In this document: piece after piece, positions 9,099 through 16,823 of the stretch | How the letters are laid out: each line of letters begins with the position of its first letter | Numbering within the stretch: the first letter of the stretch is position 1 | DNA from: a virus | DNA length: 24,661 nucleotides | Direction: 5' to 3' (one strand) | IMG/VR virus record: IMGVR_UViG_3300042524_000063 | Span: 1-24,661 of that record | Notes under the pieces: model-generated | What the model was told of the DNA's origin: nothing | Database searches by the model: none | What the model saw: only the letters and a program-made list of their open reading frames with translations | Made by a program: the position numbers and the translations under genes

Positions 9099-9478
9099 AG
9101 GTATCTGATTACGTCTGGACACAAAAGTATATGCATCAGTATGGAAATGCTGTTGTTGTGGCCATTAAGAAACGGATTCGACAAGACAACTTGATTGACA
9201 CTGGTGACTTGTTAAATTCGATTAATTACGATTTGAAAATGACTGCAAACAGTTTTCAAGTTATTTTTAAAATGGGTGATGGCAATTTCAAATATGGTTC
9301 TGGCTTACCTTCCGAGTATGGAGTGTATCAAGATCAAGGAACAATTTACATTGAACCGCATTACTTTTTTACTGCTCCTATTCCGGGGTTAACGAAAAAA
9401 GTATTTTCACAGAAACTAAAATTGGCAATGAAAAAAGATATTGCTAAATTTATGAAAAATCAACTAAAAGGAAAATGA
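9095..9478 (+). CDS. HK97 gp10-like head-tail joining protein
   Basis: A 127-residue protein with the layout of the HK97-gp10 / tail-completion family: an early IDTGDLLNSINY motif (residues about 34-45, the family has TG.L..SI) and a later segment EYGVYQDQGTIYIEPHYFF (residues about 74-92, the family has Y..f.e.GT...pa.PFl.PA). Members sit at the head-tail junction and help terminate or attach the tail. It overlaps the holin candidate and the minor head protein gene by four bases on each side, so all three are probably cotranslated. Assigned from motif layout and length, which is normal for the family. Confidence 0.7.
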   Translation: MKVSDYVWTQKYMHQYGNAVVVAIKKRIRQDNLIDTGDLLNSINYDLKMTANSFQVIFKMGDGNFKYGSGLPSEYGVYQDQGTIYIEPHYFFTAPIPGLTKKVFSQKLKLAMKKDIAKFMKNQLKGK

Positions 9479-9915
9479 ATCCATTCGCATCAATAGGAAA
9501 ATACCTTGTCAAGCAAAAAGAAGATAAAGCACTTGCTTTTCTTTGCAGTGATAAAATAGGACAAAAAGTGTCCAAAGATGACATTGAAATCATCGACAAA
9601 AATCACTATGCTTCAATTGATCCAAACAAATCTTTCTACTATTATGACGGTCCGCTTGATGACAAAACAAGGGACTTTTGTGCAACCTTATTGCTTCAGG
9701 GGAAATTCTATTCACAAAAAGAAATTGACTATCTATCAAGCCGTTTGGGGTACAACGTGGACTTGTATATGGGTTCATACAACTGCCGCCATCAATGGAA
9801 GCGTGCAAGAATAAAAGGGAAAATTCAAGACGGAACACTTGATGAAAATTTGATTGCAACAAATTCAGATGCAAACAAAGCCATCAAAGAACAGCCAGCA
9901 AATTTAAGGGGTTAG
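9475..9915 (+). CDS. Minor head (SPP1 gp7 / Mu gpF-like) morphogenesis protein
   Basis: A 146-residue protein carrying the signature of phage head morphogenesis proteins: DDKTRDFCATLL (residues about 61-72) followed after about 35 residues by GSYNCRHQWKRAR (about 100-112). The spaced Cys and the NCRH motif mark the conserved C-terminal part of the family. Full-length members are usually 250 residues or more, so this is a short version lacking the N-terminal portal-contacting region. Members bind the portal and are carried in the head. Here it lies 5 kb upstream of the portal gene rather than next to it. Its last 12 bases overlap, tail to tail, the minus-strand endonuclease gene. Confidence 0.65.
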   Translation: MNPFASIGKYLVKQKEDKALAFLCSDKIGQKVSKDDIEIIDKNHYASIDPNKSFYYYDGPLDDKTRDFCATLLLQGKFYSQKEIDYLSSRLGYNVDLYMGSYNCRHQWKRARIKGKIQDGTLDENLIATNSDANKAIKEQPANLRG

Positions 9916-10431
9916 TCGGGACTTTATTCTATTTTGGTTTCCAAGTTTTGACAACCTCATTTTCTCTCTTGTTTGTTCGCTTATCGGTTTTCTAAGTTTT
10001 GCCTTTGCACTTAATTTCGCTTTGGTTTCTTCTGAATGAGGTTTGTGTATTCTTTTTAAAAGAGAAGGTTTAGGTTTCCATCCCTCTGGATGATTATCTT
10101 GAGCTCGTCTTCTTGCTTCCGGCCAAGGCTTCCCTTTTAAAGTTGTTCCTCCACTTACTGCTTTTAAGCTAACATTATACCAAGGAGTTAATAAGTCAAT
10201 CCAGTATTGTTCTTTAATCATCATTGCATCTTCAGAACACAACTCAACTATTGAATATACAAAAGCATCAACTCCATACTTATTAAAACCATTTTGTAAT
10301 TTTTTTGAGTGGTGGGTTTGTAGCCTTAAAGAACTTTTGTGTTGCACCCATCTACGATTAATGTCTTTTGCAGAACCAATGTAAATTTTATTATTTACAA
10401 TATTCTTAATTAAATAAATTCCTGATTCCAT
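9904..10431 (-). CDS. GIY-YIG homing endonuclease with NUMOD3-type tail
   Basis: A 175-residue protein. The GIY-YIG catalytic domain occupies residues about 3-90: GIY at 4-6, YIG at 17-19, Arg at 26-27, the metal-binding Glu at 74 (MIKEQYW) and a conserved Asn at 86. After it come short basic repeats typical of NUMOD3 DNA-binding modules (HSEETKAKLS near 131 and SEQTREKMRLSKLGN near 150). Such enzymes cut a specific site and spread the gene by repair. It is free-standing, on the minus strand, last in the minus island. Its ATG follows a variant of the late element by one base, so it may be expressed late. Confidence 0.9.
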   Translation of the reverse strand: MESGIYLIKNIVNNKIYIGSAKDINRRWVQHKSSLRLQTHHSKKLQNGFNKYGVDAFVYSIVELCSEDAMMIKEQYWIDLLTPWYNVSLKAVSGGTTLKGKPWPEARRRAQDNHPEGWKPKPSLLKRIHKPHSEETKAKLSAKAKLRKPISEQTREKMRLSKLGNQNRIKSRLTP

Positions 10432-10432
10432 A

Positions 10433-10445
10433 CTATATATTATAA
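10433..10445 (-). promoter_or_regulatory. TTATAATATATAG element before the endonuclease gene
   Basis: Read on the minus strand, TTATAATATATAG matches the late element in 12 of 13 bases and ends one base before the ATG at 10431. It shows that the element follows gene orientation, including for a mobile gene. Confidence 0.5.
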
Positions 10446-10466
10446 TAATTCAATCAGTTTTCTATG

Positions 10467-11219
10467 TTAATCAAGTTTTAAATCACGCATCATTGAAAGT
10501 TGATTGAACACGAAGATCAGTTTCAATTCAGTCACTTGGTCAAATGTGAGTGAATGCGATTGTGCGAAGTAATGAATGATTCGTTCCCAATTCCATTTGA
10601 TCACAGCTTTTTCTTTTCTGACAGCTTCAAAATCTTCAGCAGTCAATGGTTCTGGTGCTTCTTCTTCTTCCTGTTCCGTAATCGGTTCTTCAAATAAATT
10701 TTCAAAGCCATCAATGAATTTCTTTTTAAATGTCAAATATGCCTGAATGATTCCAAACACTTCAGTGATTTTGACATCCATAAATTCATTGGCCCGTTCA
10801 GCTTCATTGTATGTTCTTGGCTCAATTACATTGTGATTCCAATCATTCAGTCGGTTTTGCCTGTAAAGGATAGCACAGATTTCTGGAAGCTTCAGCAGAT
10901 AATTGACATTAAATAAATGTTCCAAGTCGATAAATTCACCCAGCGTGATTGTGTTCAATTCTTTGAAGTGATACGATAACACATTGCGTGAAAAATTTAA
11001 AGAAGGTTGAACCTTCAGCCAATCCATTTGTTCAAACAGTTCTTGCAGTTTGTCCGTATCGACATCATTCCAAAGGTCATCTTCAATGGATGTGTTTGTA
11101 AGAATAAAAAGCTGGTCCATTTTGAAAGACAACAAAGAATGAAAGTCATCTTCTTCGACACTTTTCAATTGAATGAACTGATCAAGTGTAATTTCGTTCC
11201 AGCTATTTAGTAAGATCAT
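10467..11219 (-). CDS. Possible tail assembly chaperone-like protein A
   Basis: A 250-residue acidic, helical protein. Its start (SWNEITLDQFIQLKSV) is echoed in the gene upstream of it on the minus strand (AINEITVAEFEQLCVI), so the two are probably paralogues that share an N-terminal module. A Glu-rich linker (EEPITEQEEEEAPEP) lies near residue 177-191, followed by a separate helical end. It starts 17 bases inside the end of the upstream gene. Paired genes with a shared N-terminal module recall tail assembly chaperones (G and GT), which this phage should have and which are not seen elsewhere in the window. The assignment is an inference; I see no slippery site joining the two. Confidence 0.5.
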   Translation of the reverse strand: MILLNSWNEITLDQFIQLKSVEEDDFHSLLSFKMDQLFILTNTSIEDDLWNDVDTDKLQELFEQMDWLKVQPSLNFSRNVLSYHFKELNTITLGEFIDLEHLFNVNYLLKLPEICAILYRQNRLNDWNHNVIEPRTYNEAERANEFMDVKITEVFGIIQAYLTFKKKFIDGFENLFEEPITEQEEEEAPEPLTAEDFEAVRKEKAVIKWNWERIIHYFAQSHSLTFDQVTELKLIFVFNQLSMMRDLKLD

Positions 11220-11760
11220 TTCCCTTCAGTTTGGTCACAATGTCCTTCAAAATCAAATTCACATACGGCAGAATCACATCGGCTGTGACCTTTGCCCGGA
11301 ACAGTTCCGCTTTGCTTTTGATATGCGAATCATCGTAATGGACCATTCTGTCCAGTGCTAAATTTTTGTAGATGACAGCCAGCATTTCGCCCATATATTT
11401 TTGATTGTCTTGCTTGATGTATTTTTCAATCTTTGCCAGATCACGGACTGAAAGCTTAAATTCGGGACCAGTGTAAGCGGTGTAAATTATGCCATCAACT
11501 TCAATGGTTGATTTAAAAACAGTACATTCCCAATCTTCATCTGTGAATGTTTTTGTAAGGTCAATAAATTCATTGGGAGTGATAATGTCAATTTCTTCAT
11601 CAGTCAAACCAAGAACAGCAAAGACACGAAGATAACGGTCAAAAATATCTTCATCATCACCATTTAGAATGACACAAAGCTGCTCAAATTCAGCCACAGT
11701 GATTTCATTGATGGCATTGTTCATTGTTCTTTTGTTTCCAGAGATTTCAATTTGTATCAT
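11203..11760 (-). CDS. Possible tail assembly chaperone-like protein B
   Basis: A 185-residue protein, first gene of the minus-strand island. I use ATG 11760 (MIQIEISGNKRTM); a later Met at residue 13 (MNNAINEITVAEF) is an alternative start that would begin right at the shared module. It is mostly acidic and helical and resembles the next minus gene over the first 60 residues or so (INEIT..EF..L). Its stop lies inside the next gene (17-base overlap), so the two are probably one transcription unit. Only 40 bases separate it from the divergent protease/scaffold gene. Function is inferred, as for its partner. Confidence 0.5.
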   Translation of the reverse strand: MIQIEISGNKRTMNNAINEITVAEFEQLCVILNGDDEDIFDRYLRVFAVLGLTDEEIDIITPNEFIDLTKTFTDEDWECTVFKSTIEVDGIIYTAYTGPEFKLSVRDLAKIEKYIKQDNQKYMGEMLAVIYKNLALDRMVHYDDSHIKSKAELFRAKVTADVILPYVNLILKDIVTKLKGNDLTK

Positions 11761-11784
11761 TTTTTAAAAAGTTTAAAGGGTTTG

Positions 11785-11797
11785 TTATAATATATAA
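11785..11797 (+). promoter_or_regulatory. TTATAATATATAA element in the divergent 40-bp gap
   Basis: Third exact copy of the 13-mer, ending three bases before ATG 11801. The gap 11761-11800 is the only space between two divergent genes, so any promoters for both directions probably lie here or inside the genes. The complementary strand reads TTATATATTATAA, nearly the same sequence, so the element might act both ways. Confidence 0.6.
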
Positions 11798-11800
11798 GTA

Positions 11801-12802
11801 ATGAATTTACCAAAGTATAAAATTACGATTGATGAAGCTTACGGTGATGGCGAAGATTTGGGTATTTCTCAAATTGCTTTCACCGCTACACCAGCAATAA
11901 AGGTCAAAGGTATGGCTTTTTCTTCAAACGAAAAAAGATATTTTACCGATGACATCAAAATGCGTATTGCTGCACCGGCTTTGATTCCGATGGAAATTTA
12001 CCGTTGTGATGAAGATGGCGAATATTTTGCTGAATTTACGGAAGCGGAAATTGAAAGATTGGTTTCAAAGTTTATGGCAAACCTTACAAACAGCGGTAAA
12101 TTCAACATTGAACACAACGAAAATGATGTTGTTCCAGCTTACATTTTGGAAGCTTGGATTGTGAATGATCCTGCCAGAGATAGAGCAAAAACAGAATTTA
12201 ATATTGATACAAAAAAAGGGACTTGGATGGTTGTTAGTCAAGTAACAGATGTAAATTACTACAATCAGCTTGTTGCCAATGTTCAAGTTGGATATAGTAT
12301 TGAAGGATTCCTTGGTTTAAAATTATCAGAACAAATAAACAAACATAAAAATAAATATACAATGGAAGGAAAACCAACGTCACTACCTGAAGGAACAAAG
12401 TTCGAGGTTGATGGCATTAAATACATCGTAAAGGATGGTAAAGTAATGACTGAAGCTTTGGAAGAAGCGGTTGTTGCAGACACAACAGAAGCACAAATGA
12501 CACTTCCATTGGAAGAAGTTCCAGCTGAAGAAGCAGAAGTTGCTGAAGAAATGGCTGTTGAACCAGTTGTTGAACCAGTTGCAGTTGTTGAACCAGTTGT
12601 TGCAACACCAACAGCAATGCCAACAGAAGCGGAAATTCTTGCAATCATTCAGCCGAAGCTTGATGAAATTTACAAGATGATCGCAGACTTGAAAGCGGAA
12701 GAAGTTTCTGAAGAAATAGTTGTTCCTGTTGATATGACTAAAACAAAGATGTCTATTCACGATCGGTTTTCGCAAGTGATGAAGATTTCAAAAGAAAATT
12801 AA
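11801..12802 (+). CDS. XkdF-type prohead protease with C-terminal scaffold
   Basis: A 333-residue protein. Residues about 20-185 match the layout of the XkdF-like prohead serine protease: KFNIEHNENDVVP with His105, then ILEAWIVNDPARDRA, KGTWMVVSQV and GYSIEGFLGL with candidate nucleophile Ser166. The rest is a Glu/Ala/Val/Pro-rich low-complexity segment (about 225-275, repeats of VEPVVEPV) and a helical end (about 277-333), as expected of a scaffold fused to its maturation protease. It would shape the prohead and then digest the scaffold. It lies directly upstream of the major capsid gene, the usual arrangement. An exact TTATAATATATAA precedes ATG 11801. Confidence 0.8.
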   Translation: MNLPKYKITIDEAYGDGEDLGISQIAFTATPAIKVKGMAFSSNEKRYFTDDIKMRIAAPALIPMEIYRCDEDGEYFAEFTEAEIERLVSKFMANLTNSGKFNIEHNENDVVPAYILEAWIVNDPARDRAKTEFNIDTKKGTWMVVSQVTDVNYYNQLVANVQVGYSIEGFLGLKLSEQINKHKNKYTMEGKPTSLPEGTKFEVDGIKYIVKDGKVMTEALEEAVVADTTEAQMTLPLEEVPAEEAEVAEEMAVEPVVEPVAVVEPVVATPTAMPTEAEILAIIQPKLDEIYKMIADLKAEEVSEEIVVPVDMTKTKMSIHDRFSQVMKISKEN

Positions 12803-12818
12803 AAAAACTTTAATTAAA

Positions 12819-12832
12819 TTATAATATATTAA
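12819..12832 (+). promoter_or_regulatory. TTATAATATATTAA element upstream of the capsid gene
   Basis: Matches the late element for its first 11 bases and then has an extra T. Unlike the other copies it lies 23 bases before the ATG (12856), and the space between is A-rich (AACAAAACAAAAAATGG). The capsid message would thus have a normal leader, which may suit the most strongly expressed gene. Confidence 0.5.
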
Positions 12833-12855
12833 TAACGAAATAAACAAAACAAAAA

Positions 12856-13797
12856 ATGGCAAGAAAATTAAAATTCGACATTACAATTGATGCAAACGCA
12901 TTGTTATGTCCAAACCCAAATGAATTTTACAGCAAAGCATATATCAGCGAGGATATCGTTGGAAATTACAGAACGCTTGCTGGAATAAAATATAAAACAA
13001 AAATTGCAAACGTATTGTTTGACAGTTTATTGAAGTCATCAATTTGTACTTGGTCAGCAACAGATTCAACGCTTGATGCGATTGATATTGATGTTTGTCC
13101 GTTGTCAGCAATGGCTCAAATTTGTCGTTTCGACATTGAACAATCATTTGTTTCAGCTTGGATGGCAAAAGGTGCTTCTGCTCCGTTTGATGTGAACGCT
13201 TTTATGTCTTACTATTGGGACGAAATGAGCAAACAAATTGGTGCTGAAATCGAATCAATTCGTTGGCAAGGTGACACCGCTGGTTCAACAAGCACTTATT
13301 TAGATGAGTGCAACGGGTACGAAGTTCAACTTTGTGCTGATCCAGCAGTTGTTCAAATTACAGCAGCTTCAGTTGATGCTACAAATGTTATTGCACAAAT
13401 GAATTTAGTTTATTCTGCATTGACACCAGCATTGCAAGGAAAAAGAAATGACTTACGTTTTTACGTTAGTTCAAATGTTTTCGCTGCATTTTTACAAGCA
13501 ACATATAACTATTCAAACGCAAACATCCCTTCAATTGAAGGCGGTCTTGTTGCGACTTGGTTAGGTATCAAAATTGTTTGTGCTGAAGGTGCTTCAAACA
13601 ACACAATGGTATTGACAAGCAAAAACAATTTGATCTATGCTTTTGATGGTGACAATGATTCCAAAGTGTTGAAATCTGTGAACTTAGAAGATACAGTTGC
13701 AGAACCAATTTTGAGAACACGAGTTGACTTGAAAATGGGATTCTTTTATACAAATCCTTCTGAAATAGTTTTCTATTCTGCTGGTCCTTGTTCATAA
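12856..13797 (+). CDS. Major capsid protein
   Basis: A 313-residue protein of the size of HK97-fold capsid proteins without a long delta domain. It follows the protease/scaffold gene, as capsid genes normally do. The sequence is mixed alpha/beta without membrane segments; near residues 210-240 it has a segment of the P-domain type (RFYVSSNVFAAFLQATYNY), and it ends in a beta-type stretch (LRTRVDLKMGFFYTNPSEIVFYS). An own upstream element and a strong terminator directly downstream make it effectively a single-gene unit, as expected for a protein needed in hundreds of copies. The assignment rests on position, length and general look. Confidence 0.75.
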   Translation: MARKLKFDITIDANALLCPNPNEFYSKAYISEDIVGNYRTLAGIKYKTKIANVLFDSLLKSSICTWSATDSTLDAIDIDVCPLSAMAQICRFDIEQSFVSAWMAKGASAPFDVNAFMSYYWDEMSKQIGAEIESIRWQGDTAGSTSTYLDECNGYEVQLCADPAVVQITAASVDATNVIAQMNLVYSALTPALQGKRNDLRFYVSSNVFAAFLQATYNYSNANIPSIEGGLVATWLGIKIVCAEGASNNTMVLTSKNNLIYAFDGDNDSKVLKSVNLEDTVAEPILRTRVDLKMGFFYTNPSEIVFYSAGPCS

Positions 13798-13820
13798 TAC
13801 AATAGAACAACAACAATTTT

Positions 13821-13853
13821 AAAGGGGCGAGTGAACAGCTCGCCCTTTTTTTT
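13821..13853 (+). terminator. Strong intrinsic terminator after the capsid gene
   Basis: Stem GGGCGAG (13825-13831) and CTCGCCC (13839-13845) with a 7-base loop, extended outward by A/T pairs and followed by eight T. It ends 24 bases before the next ATG. Confidence 0.9.
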
Positions 13854-13876
13854 AAACAATATAAAAACAAAAACAA

Positions 13877-14401
13877 ATGGCTTGTAACGAATTAGAAACA
13901 ATTATCAAAAGCTGTGATAATAATAACGGTGGTATTTATACGGCCTACATTGGCGATATGGATGACATTGCAACAATCACAGAAAACCCAGCAACGTGGT
14001 CAATCACAACAATGACATTGGCTGCATTAACGCCAGCTTTGTCTTTTCACTTTAAACGTAATACTTCAAACTATACTGATGAAGTTGCTTCTGATTTAAT
14101 TGCTGGAAGTTCTTTTGCTACATCAACAATCAACTTGGTTTTTCATCGCAGAGATGCTGACAAATCCAAAGCAATCAAAATACTTGGCGAAGGTCAGCGT
14201 TATTTGTACGTTGTTGTAGGTGATGCAAACGGTTTATTCTGGTACTTCCCATATATGCAATTGACAACAAACGCTGGTGGTTCAGGAACTGGTCGTGCAG
14301 ACGGTTCAAATTATAACGTGACGCTTATTGGTCAGAATGAATTTACAGCAAAAACAATGAGTTCAATTTTAGCTGCTTCTTTATTAGTTGCCACTTCATA
14401 A
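13877..14401 (+). CDS. Major tail tube protein candidate
   Basis: A 174-residue protein rich in Thr, Ala, Gly and beta-prone stretches (ATWSITTMTLAALTPALSF; GQRYLYVVVGDANGLFWYF; NYNVTLIGQNEF), consistent with the tail-tube fold in which subunits form hexameric rings. It begins MACNELETIIKSCDNNNGGI, with two Cys in the first 15 residues. It sits between two strong intrinsic terminators and next to the capsid gene, suggesting an abundant protein made from a short message. A head decoration protein is the main alternative; size and fold character favour the tail tube. Confidence 0.65.
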   Translation: MACNELETIIKSCDNNNGGIYTAYIGDMDDIATITENPATWSITTMTLAALTPALSFHFKRNTSNYTDEVASDLIAGSSFATSTINLVFHRRDADKSKAIKILGEGQRYLYVVVGDANGLFWYFPYMQLTTNAGGSGTGRADGSNYNVTLIGQNEFTAKTMSSILAASLLVATS

Positions 14402-14421
14402 GTTTAATGGGTTTAAACTTT

Positions 14422-14452
14422 AAAGGCCATACCATTTTGGTGTGGCTTTTTT
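14422..14452 (+). terminator. Intrinsic terminator after the tail tube gene
   Basis: Stem GCCATACCA (14426-14434) and TGGTGTGGC (14438-14446), nine pairs including one G-T, with a TTT loop and six T after it. It ends 14 bases before the next ATG. Confidence 0.85.
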
Positions 14453-14465
14453 AATTAATAGAAAG

Positions 14466-14861
14466 ATGATTTACATCATACGAAATACAACCAATCAAGT
14501 TGTTTTGACATTGACCGAAAGCGTGACAATACCAAATCCGTTTTTTATTTTTTCATTTCAGCCATTAGCGACATTGAATGAATACCAACCATTGATTTTT
14601 TTCACTACCTTAGACGTATCAAATTATTGCAACAGATACAACTTGTTTGAAATTGTTGAAGATGACAACGGATCAACAAATGGTGGGAATGACATTCCGC
14701 TATATTTGAAACCCGGGCAATATCAATACAAAGTTTATCAGTCAACAACGGATTCATTGAATCCAAACACGTTTGGTTCATTGCTTGAAGAAGGAAAAAT
14801 GGTTGTCGGTGATTTAACGCAACCAGATCAAGACACAGGTGTCACAGAAATATACAGATAA
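14466..14861 (+). CDS. Small structural protein candidate (131 aa)
   Basis: I choose ATG 14466 (MIYIIRNTTNQVVLTLTE); the in-frame GTG at 14442 lies within the terminator stem and is unlikely to be used. The protein is beta-rich, with TIPNPFFIFSFQPL near the start and LPLYLKPGQYQYKVYQS-like strands in the middle (about 80-97). I associate this type of protein with Bacteroidota phages, where it lies near portal or head-tail genes, but I cannot name a function. It lies six bases before the portal gene and is probably cotranscribed with it. No catalytic motif or membrane segment is seen. Confidence 0.6.
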   Translation: MIYIIRNTTNQVVLTLTESVTIPNPFFIFSFQPLATLNEYQPLIFFTTLDVSNYCNRYNLFEIVEDDNGSTNGGNDIPLYLKPGQYQYKVYQSTTDSLNPNTFGSLLEEGKMVVGDLTQPDQDTGVTEIYR

Positions 14862-14866
14862 AAAAA

Positions 14867-16255
14867 ATGAAAATATTCGGAAAAACATTATTTGAAAAAC
14901 AAACACCGACAACTGAAGTTGTCAATCTGAATGATGGCAAAATGTCGTTTTCAACGCCATTCTTTAAAATTGGGAAGGGTGATCTTGGCAAACCATTCAT
15001 TAGCAGTTGGTACACGATCAGCGGAATAGTTCAATTTGGAAGCGAAAACTTATATCCACAAATCCTTGATCAAATGTACTACACCAGTCCGATGCATTCG
15101 GGGTGTCTTGAATTTATTTCAAGGGCAGCAATCGGTGGCGGTTTTGAATACACAATCCCACCAGTAACAGGTGTGGAAAAAGTTGATTTGTACACATTTG
15201 AAAAGAAAAACAAATGGAAGAAAATTTTCCGTTATTTGCCAATTGACTTCTTGATTCATAAGCGTGTTTGTTTTCTAATCAGAAAAGATGTGAATGGCAA
15301 ATTCGTATCAATGACAAAACTGAATCCAGCAACAATAAGAAACAACCAGACAGTTGATAAATTTATTTATTGCAATGACTGGTCAAGAAGAACGGGTTTG
15401 ATTGAATACAATAAATATACACCAAACGGCAAAGATTTGGAATCACTATGGGTGTACCAAGCTGAAACGGTTGGCCAAGATACTTATCCACTACCTTCGT
15501 ATATATCGGTTTTGAATGATGTTTTTCTTGATGGCGAAATTTCATATTTGCAAAAAAGCAACATTCAAAATTCAATCTGGCCTTCGTTATCAATTCGGGT
15601 TCCAAAGATGTTTGAATCAGATGCTGAAAGGGAAGCGTTCAAACAAGGATTGATTGACAATTCTGGTGCTTCAGGTGCTGGCAAAATTATCATAATGCAA
15701 GGCCAAGGATTCGACAACACACCAGAAGTGACATCAATTCCAACAAATCAAAATGACAAACTTTTTGATTCAACCATTGAAAACATCTTGAACAAAATCT
15801 GTTTTGCTCACGGAATCAATCCGTCAATTATGGGAATCAAAGTTGCTGGCGGAATGGGAAATTCTGAAGAGTTACAAATGTCTTATTCTATTTTTGAAAA
15901 AAATGTGATTATGCCATTGCGTGATGAACTCACTGACATATACGATGAACTTCTTGATATTGCTGGCGTGAAAAATTCAATACAAATCAATGACTTCCAA
16001 ATCATTGAAAAGTCAATTATTCCGGGTCAAGAAAAAGCAATGCAAGAAGAACAAGAATTGAGTGCTGAAACACCTGAAGAAGAACAGTTGATGACAAACG
16101 CAGCAATCACAAATATGACGGGCCGCCATCAACAACAGCTGTTGCGAATCATTCGCCAATATGGTCAGGGCAAAATAAATAAGCAACAAGCTTCTGTTTT
16201 ATTACGGACGGGCTTGGGATTGAAAGAAGAAGATATTAATTTAATGCTCCAATAA
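14867..16255 (+). CDS. Portal protein
   Basis: A 462-residue protein. The N-terminal part has SGIVQFGSENLYPQILDQMYYTSPMHSGCLE (shown here as two motifs, SGIVQFGSENLYP near 52 and SPMHSGCLEFISRAA near 74), the type of start seen in portals. The middle has the usual portal features: TKLNPATIRN, a long helical stem region (SVLNDVFLDGEISYLQKS, about 206-223) and FAHGINPSIMGIKVAGG (about 313-329) followed by EELQMSYSIFEKNVIMPLRDEL. The acidic C-terminal tail (EEEQLMTNAAITN) is also typical. It would form the dodecameric ring through which DNA enters and leaves. No terminase is adjacent; instead a homing endonuclease follows after one base. Confidence 0.85.
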   Translation: MKIFGKTLFEKQTPTTEVVNLNDGKMSFSTPFFKIGKGDLGKPFISSWYTISGIVQFGSENLYPQILDQMYYTSPMHSGCLEFISRAAIGGGFEYTIPPVTGVEKVDLYTFEKKNKWKKIFRYLPIDFLIHKRVCFLIRKDVNGKFVSMTKLNPATIRNNQTVDKFIYCNDWSRRTGLIEYNKYTPNGKDLESLWVYQAETVGQDTYPLPSYISVLNDVFLDGEISYLQKSNIQNSIWPSLSIRVPKMFESDAEREAFKQGLIDNSGASGAGKIIIMQGQGFDNTPEVTSIPTNQNDKLFDSTIENILNKICFAHGINPSIMGIKVAGGMGNSEELQMSYSIFEKNVIMPLRDELTDIYDELLDIAGVKNSIQINDFQIIEKSIIPGQEKAMQEEQELSAETPEEEQLMTNAAITNMTGRHQQQLLRIIRQYGQGKINKQQASVLLRTGLGLKEEDINLMLQ

Positions 16256-16256
16256 G

Positions 16257-16823
16257 ATGGCAAATGATAAGGTTTTATATTTTCATATCAATCCATTAAG
16301 GAATGAAATATTTTATGTTGGTATTGGTAGTAAAGCAAGAGCTTATAGCAAGGATAGCAGAAATAGATTTTGGAAATTTTTAGTTTCTAAATACGGATTT
16401 ATTGTAAATATAGTTGCTGAAAATCTTAGCATAGAACAAGCAAAACAATTAGAAATAAACTACATTAAAAAAATCGGCAGAAGAAATTTAAACAAGGGAA
16501 CTCTTGTCAATTTAGCTGATGGTGGGGAAGGCAGAAATGGAGCAAAAGATAGCGATGAATCAAAACAAAAAAAGAGTGACTATTGGTTTAAACATTATGC
16601 AGAACCAAAGAATAGAGAGCGACTAAAAGGAAGGGTTTATTCAAAAGAAGTAAATCTAAAAAAAGGGAAAATTGGAGGGGATAATAATACAGCAAGAAAA
16701 ATTACTTATAAAGGAACTGAATATAGTTGTGTTAAATCTTTGTGGAGAGAGCAATTTAAAGAGGTTATGAGTTATTCAAACTTTGTTTTATCAACAAGGA
16801 AAAATAAAATAAATTTAATATAA
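16257..16823 (+). CDS. Second GIY-YIG-type homing endonuclease
   Basis: A 188-residue protein of the phage GIY-YIG-like subfamily: VLYFHI (6-11) and IFYVGIG (18-24), Arg28, the spaced helix ending in Glu66 (AKQLEINYIKKIGRR) and GTLVNLADGGEG (81-92). The C-terminal part is basic, and KITYKGTEYSCVKSLWRE looks like a NUMOD1-type DNA-binding module. It follows the portal stop with only one base between and is followed closely by the connector gene, so it seems inserted between two structural genes without breaking either. Its Leu and Arg codons are TTA, AGA and AGG-rich, unlike the portal gene, which fits recent acquisition. Confidence 0.8.
   Translation: MANDKVLYFHINPLRNEIFYVGIGSKARAYSKDSRNRFWKFLVSKYGFIVNIVAENLSIEQAKQLEINYIKKIGRRNLNKGTLVNLADGGEGRNGAKDSDESKQKKSDYWFKHYAEPKNRERLKGRVYSKEVNLKKGKIGGDNNTARKITYKGTEYSCVKSLWREQFKEVMSYSNFVLSTRKNKINLI

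Noticed and set aside
11203-11219. Programmed frameshift between the two minus-strand chaperone-like genes
   Set aside because: No slippery heptamer such as G/A runs is seen in the overlap, and each gene has its own start and a similar N-terminal module.
12283-12648. Minus-strand frames of 121, 130 and 75 codons under the scaffold
   Set aside because: Low-complexity shadows (Ser/Thr/Ala or Leu/Gln runs) of the repeated VEPV-coding region.
14442-14465. GTG start at 14442 for the 131-aa protein
   Set aside because: It lies inside the terminator stem; ATG 14466 directly follows an A-rich leader.
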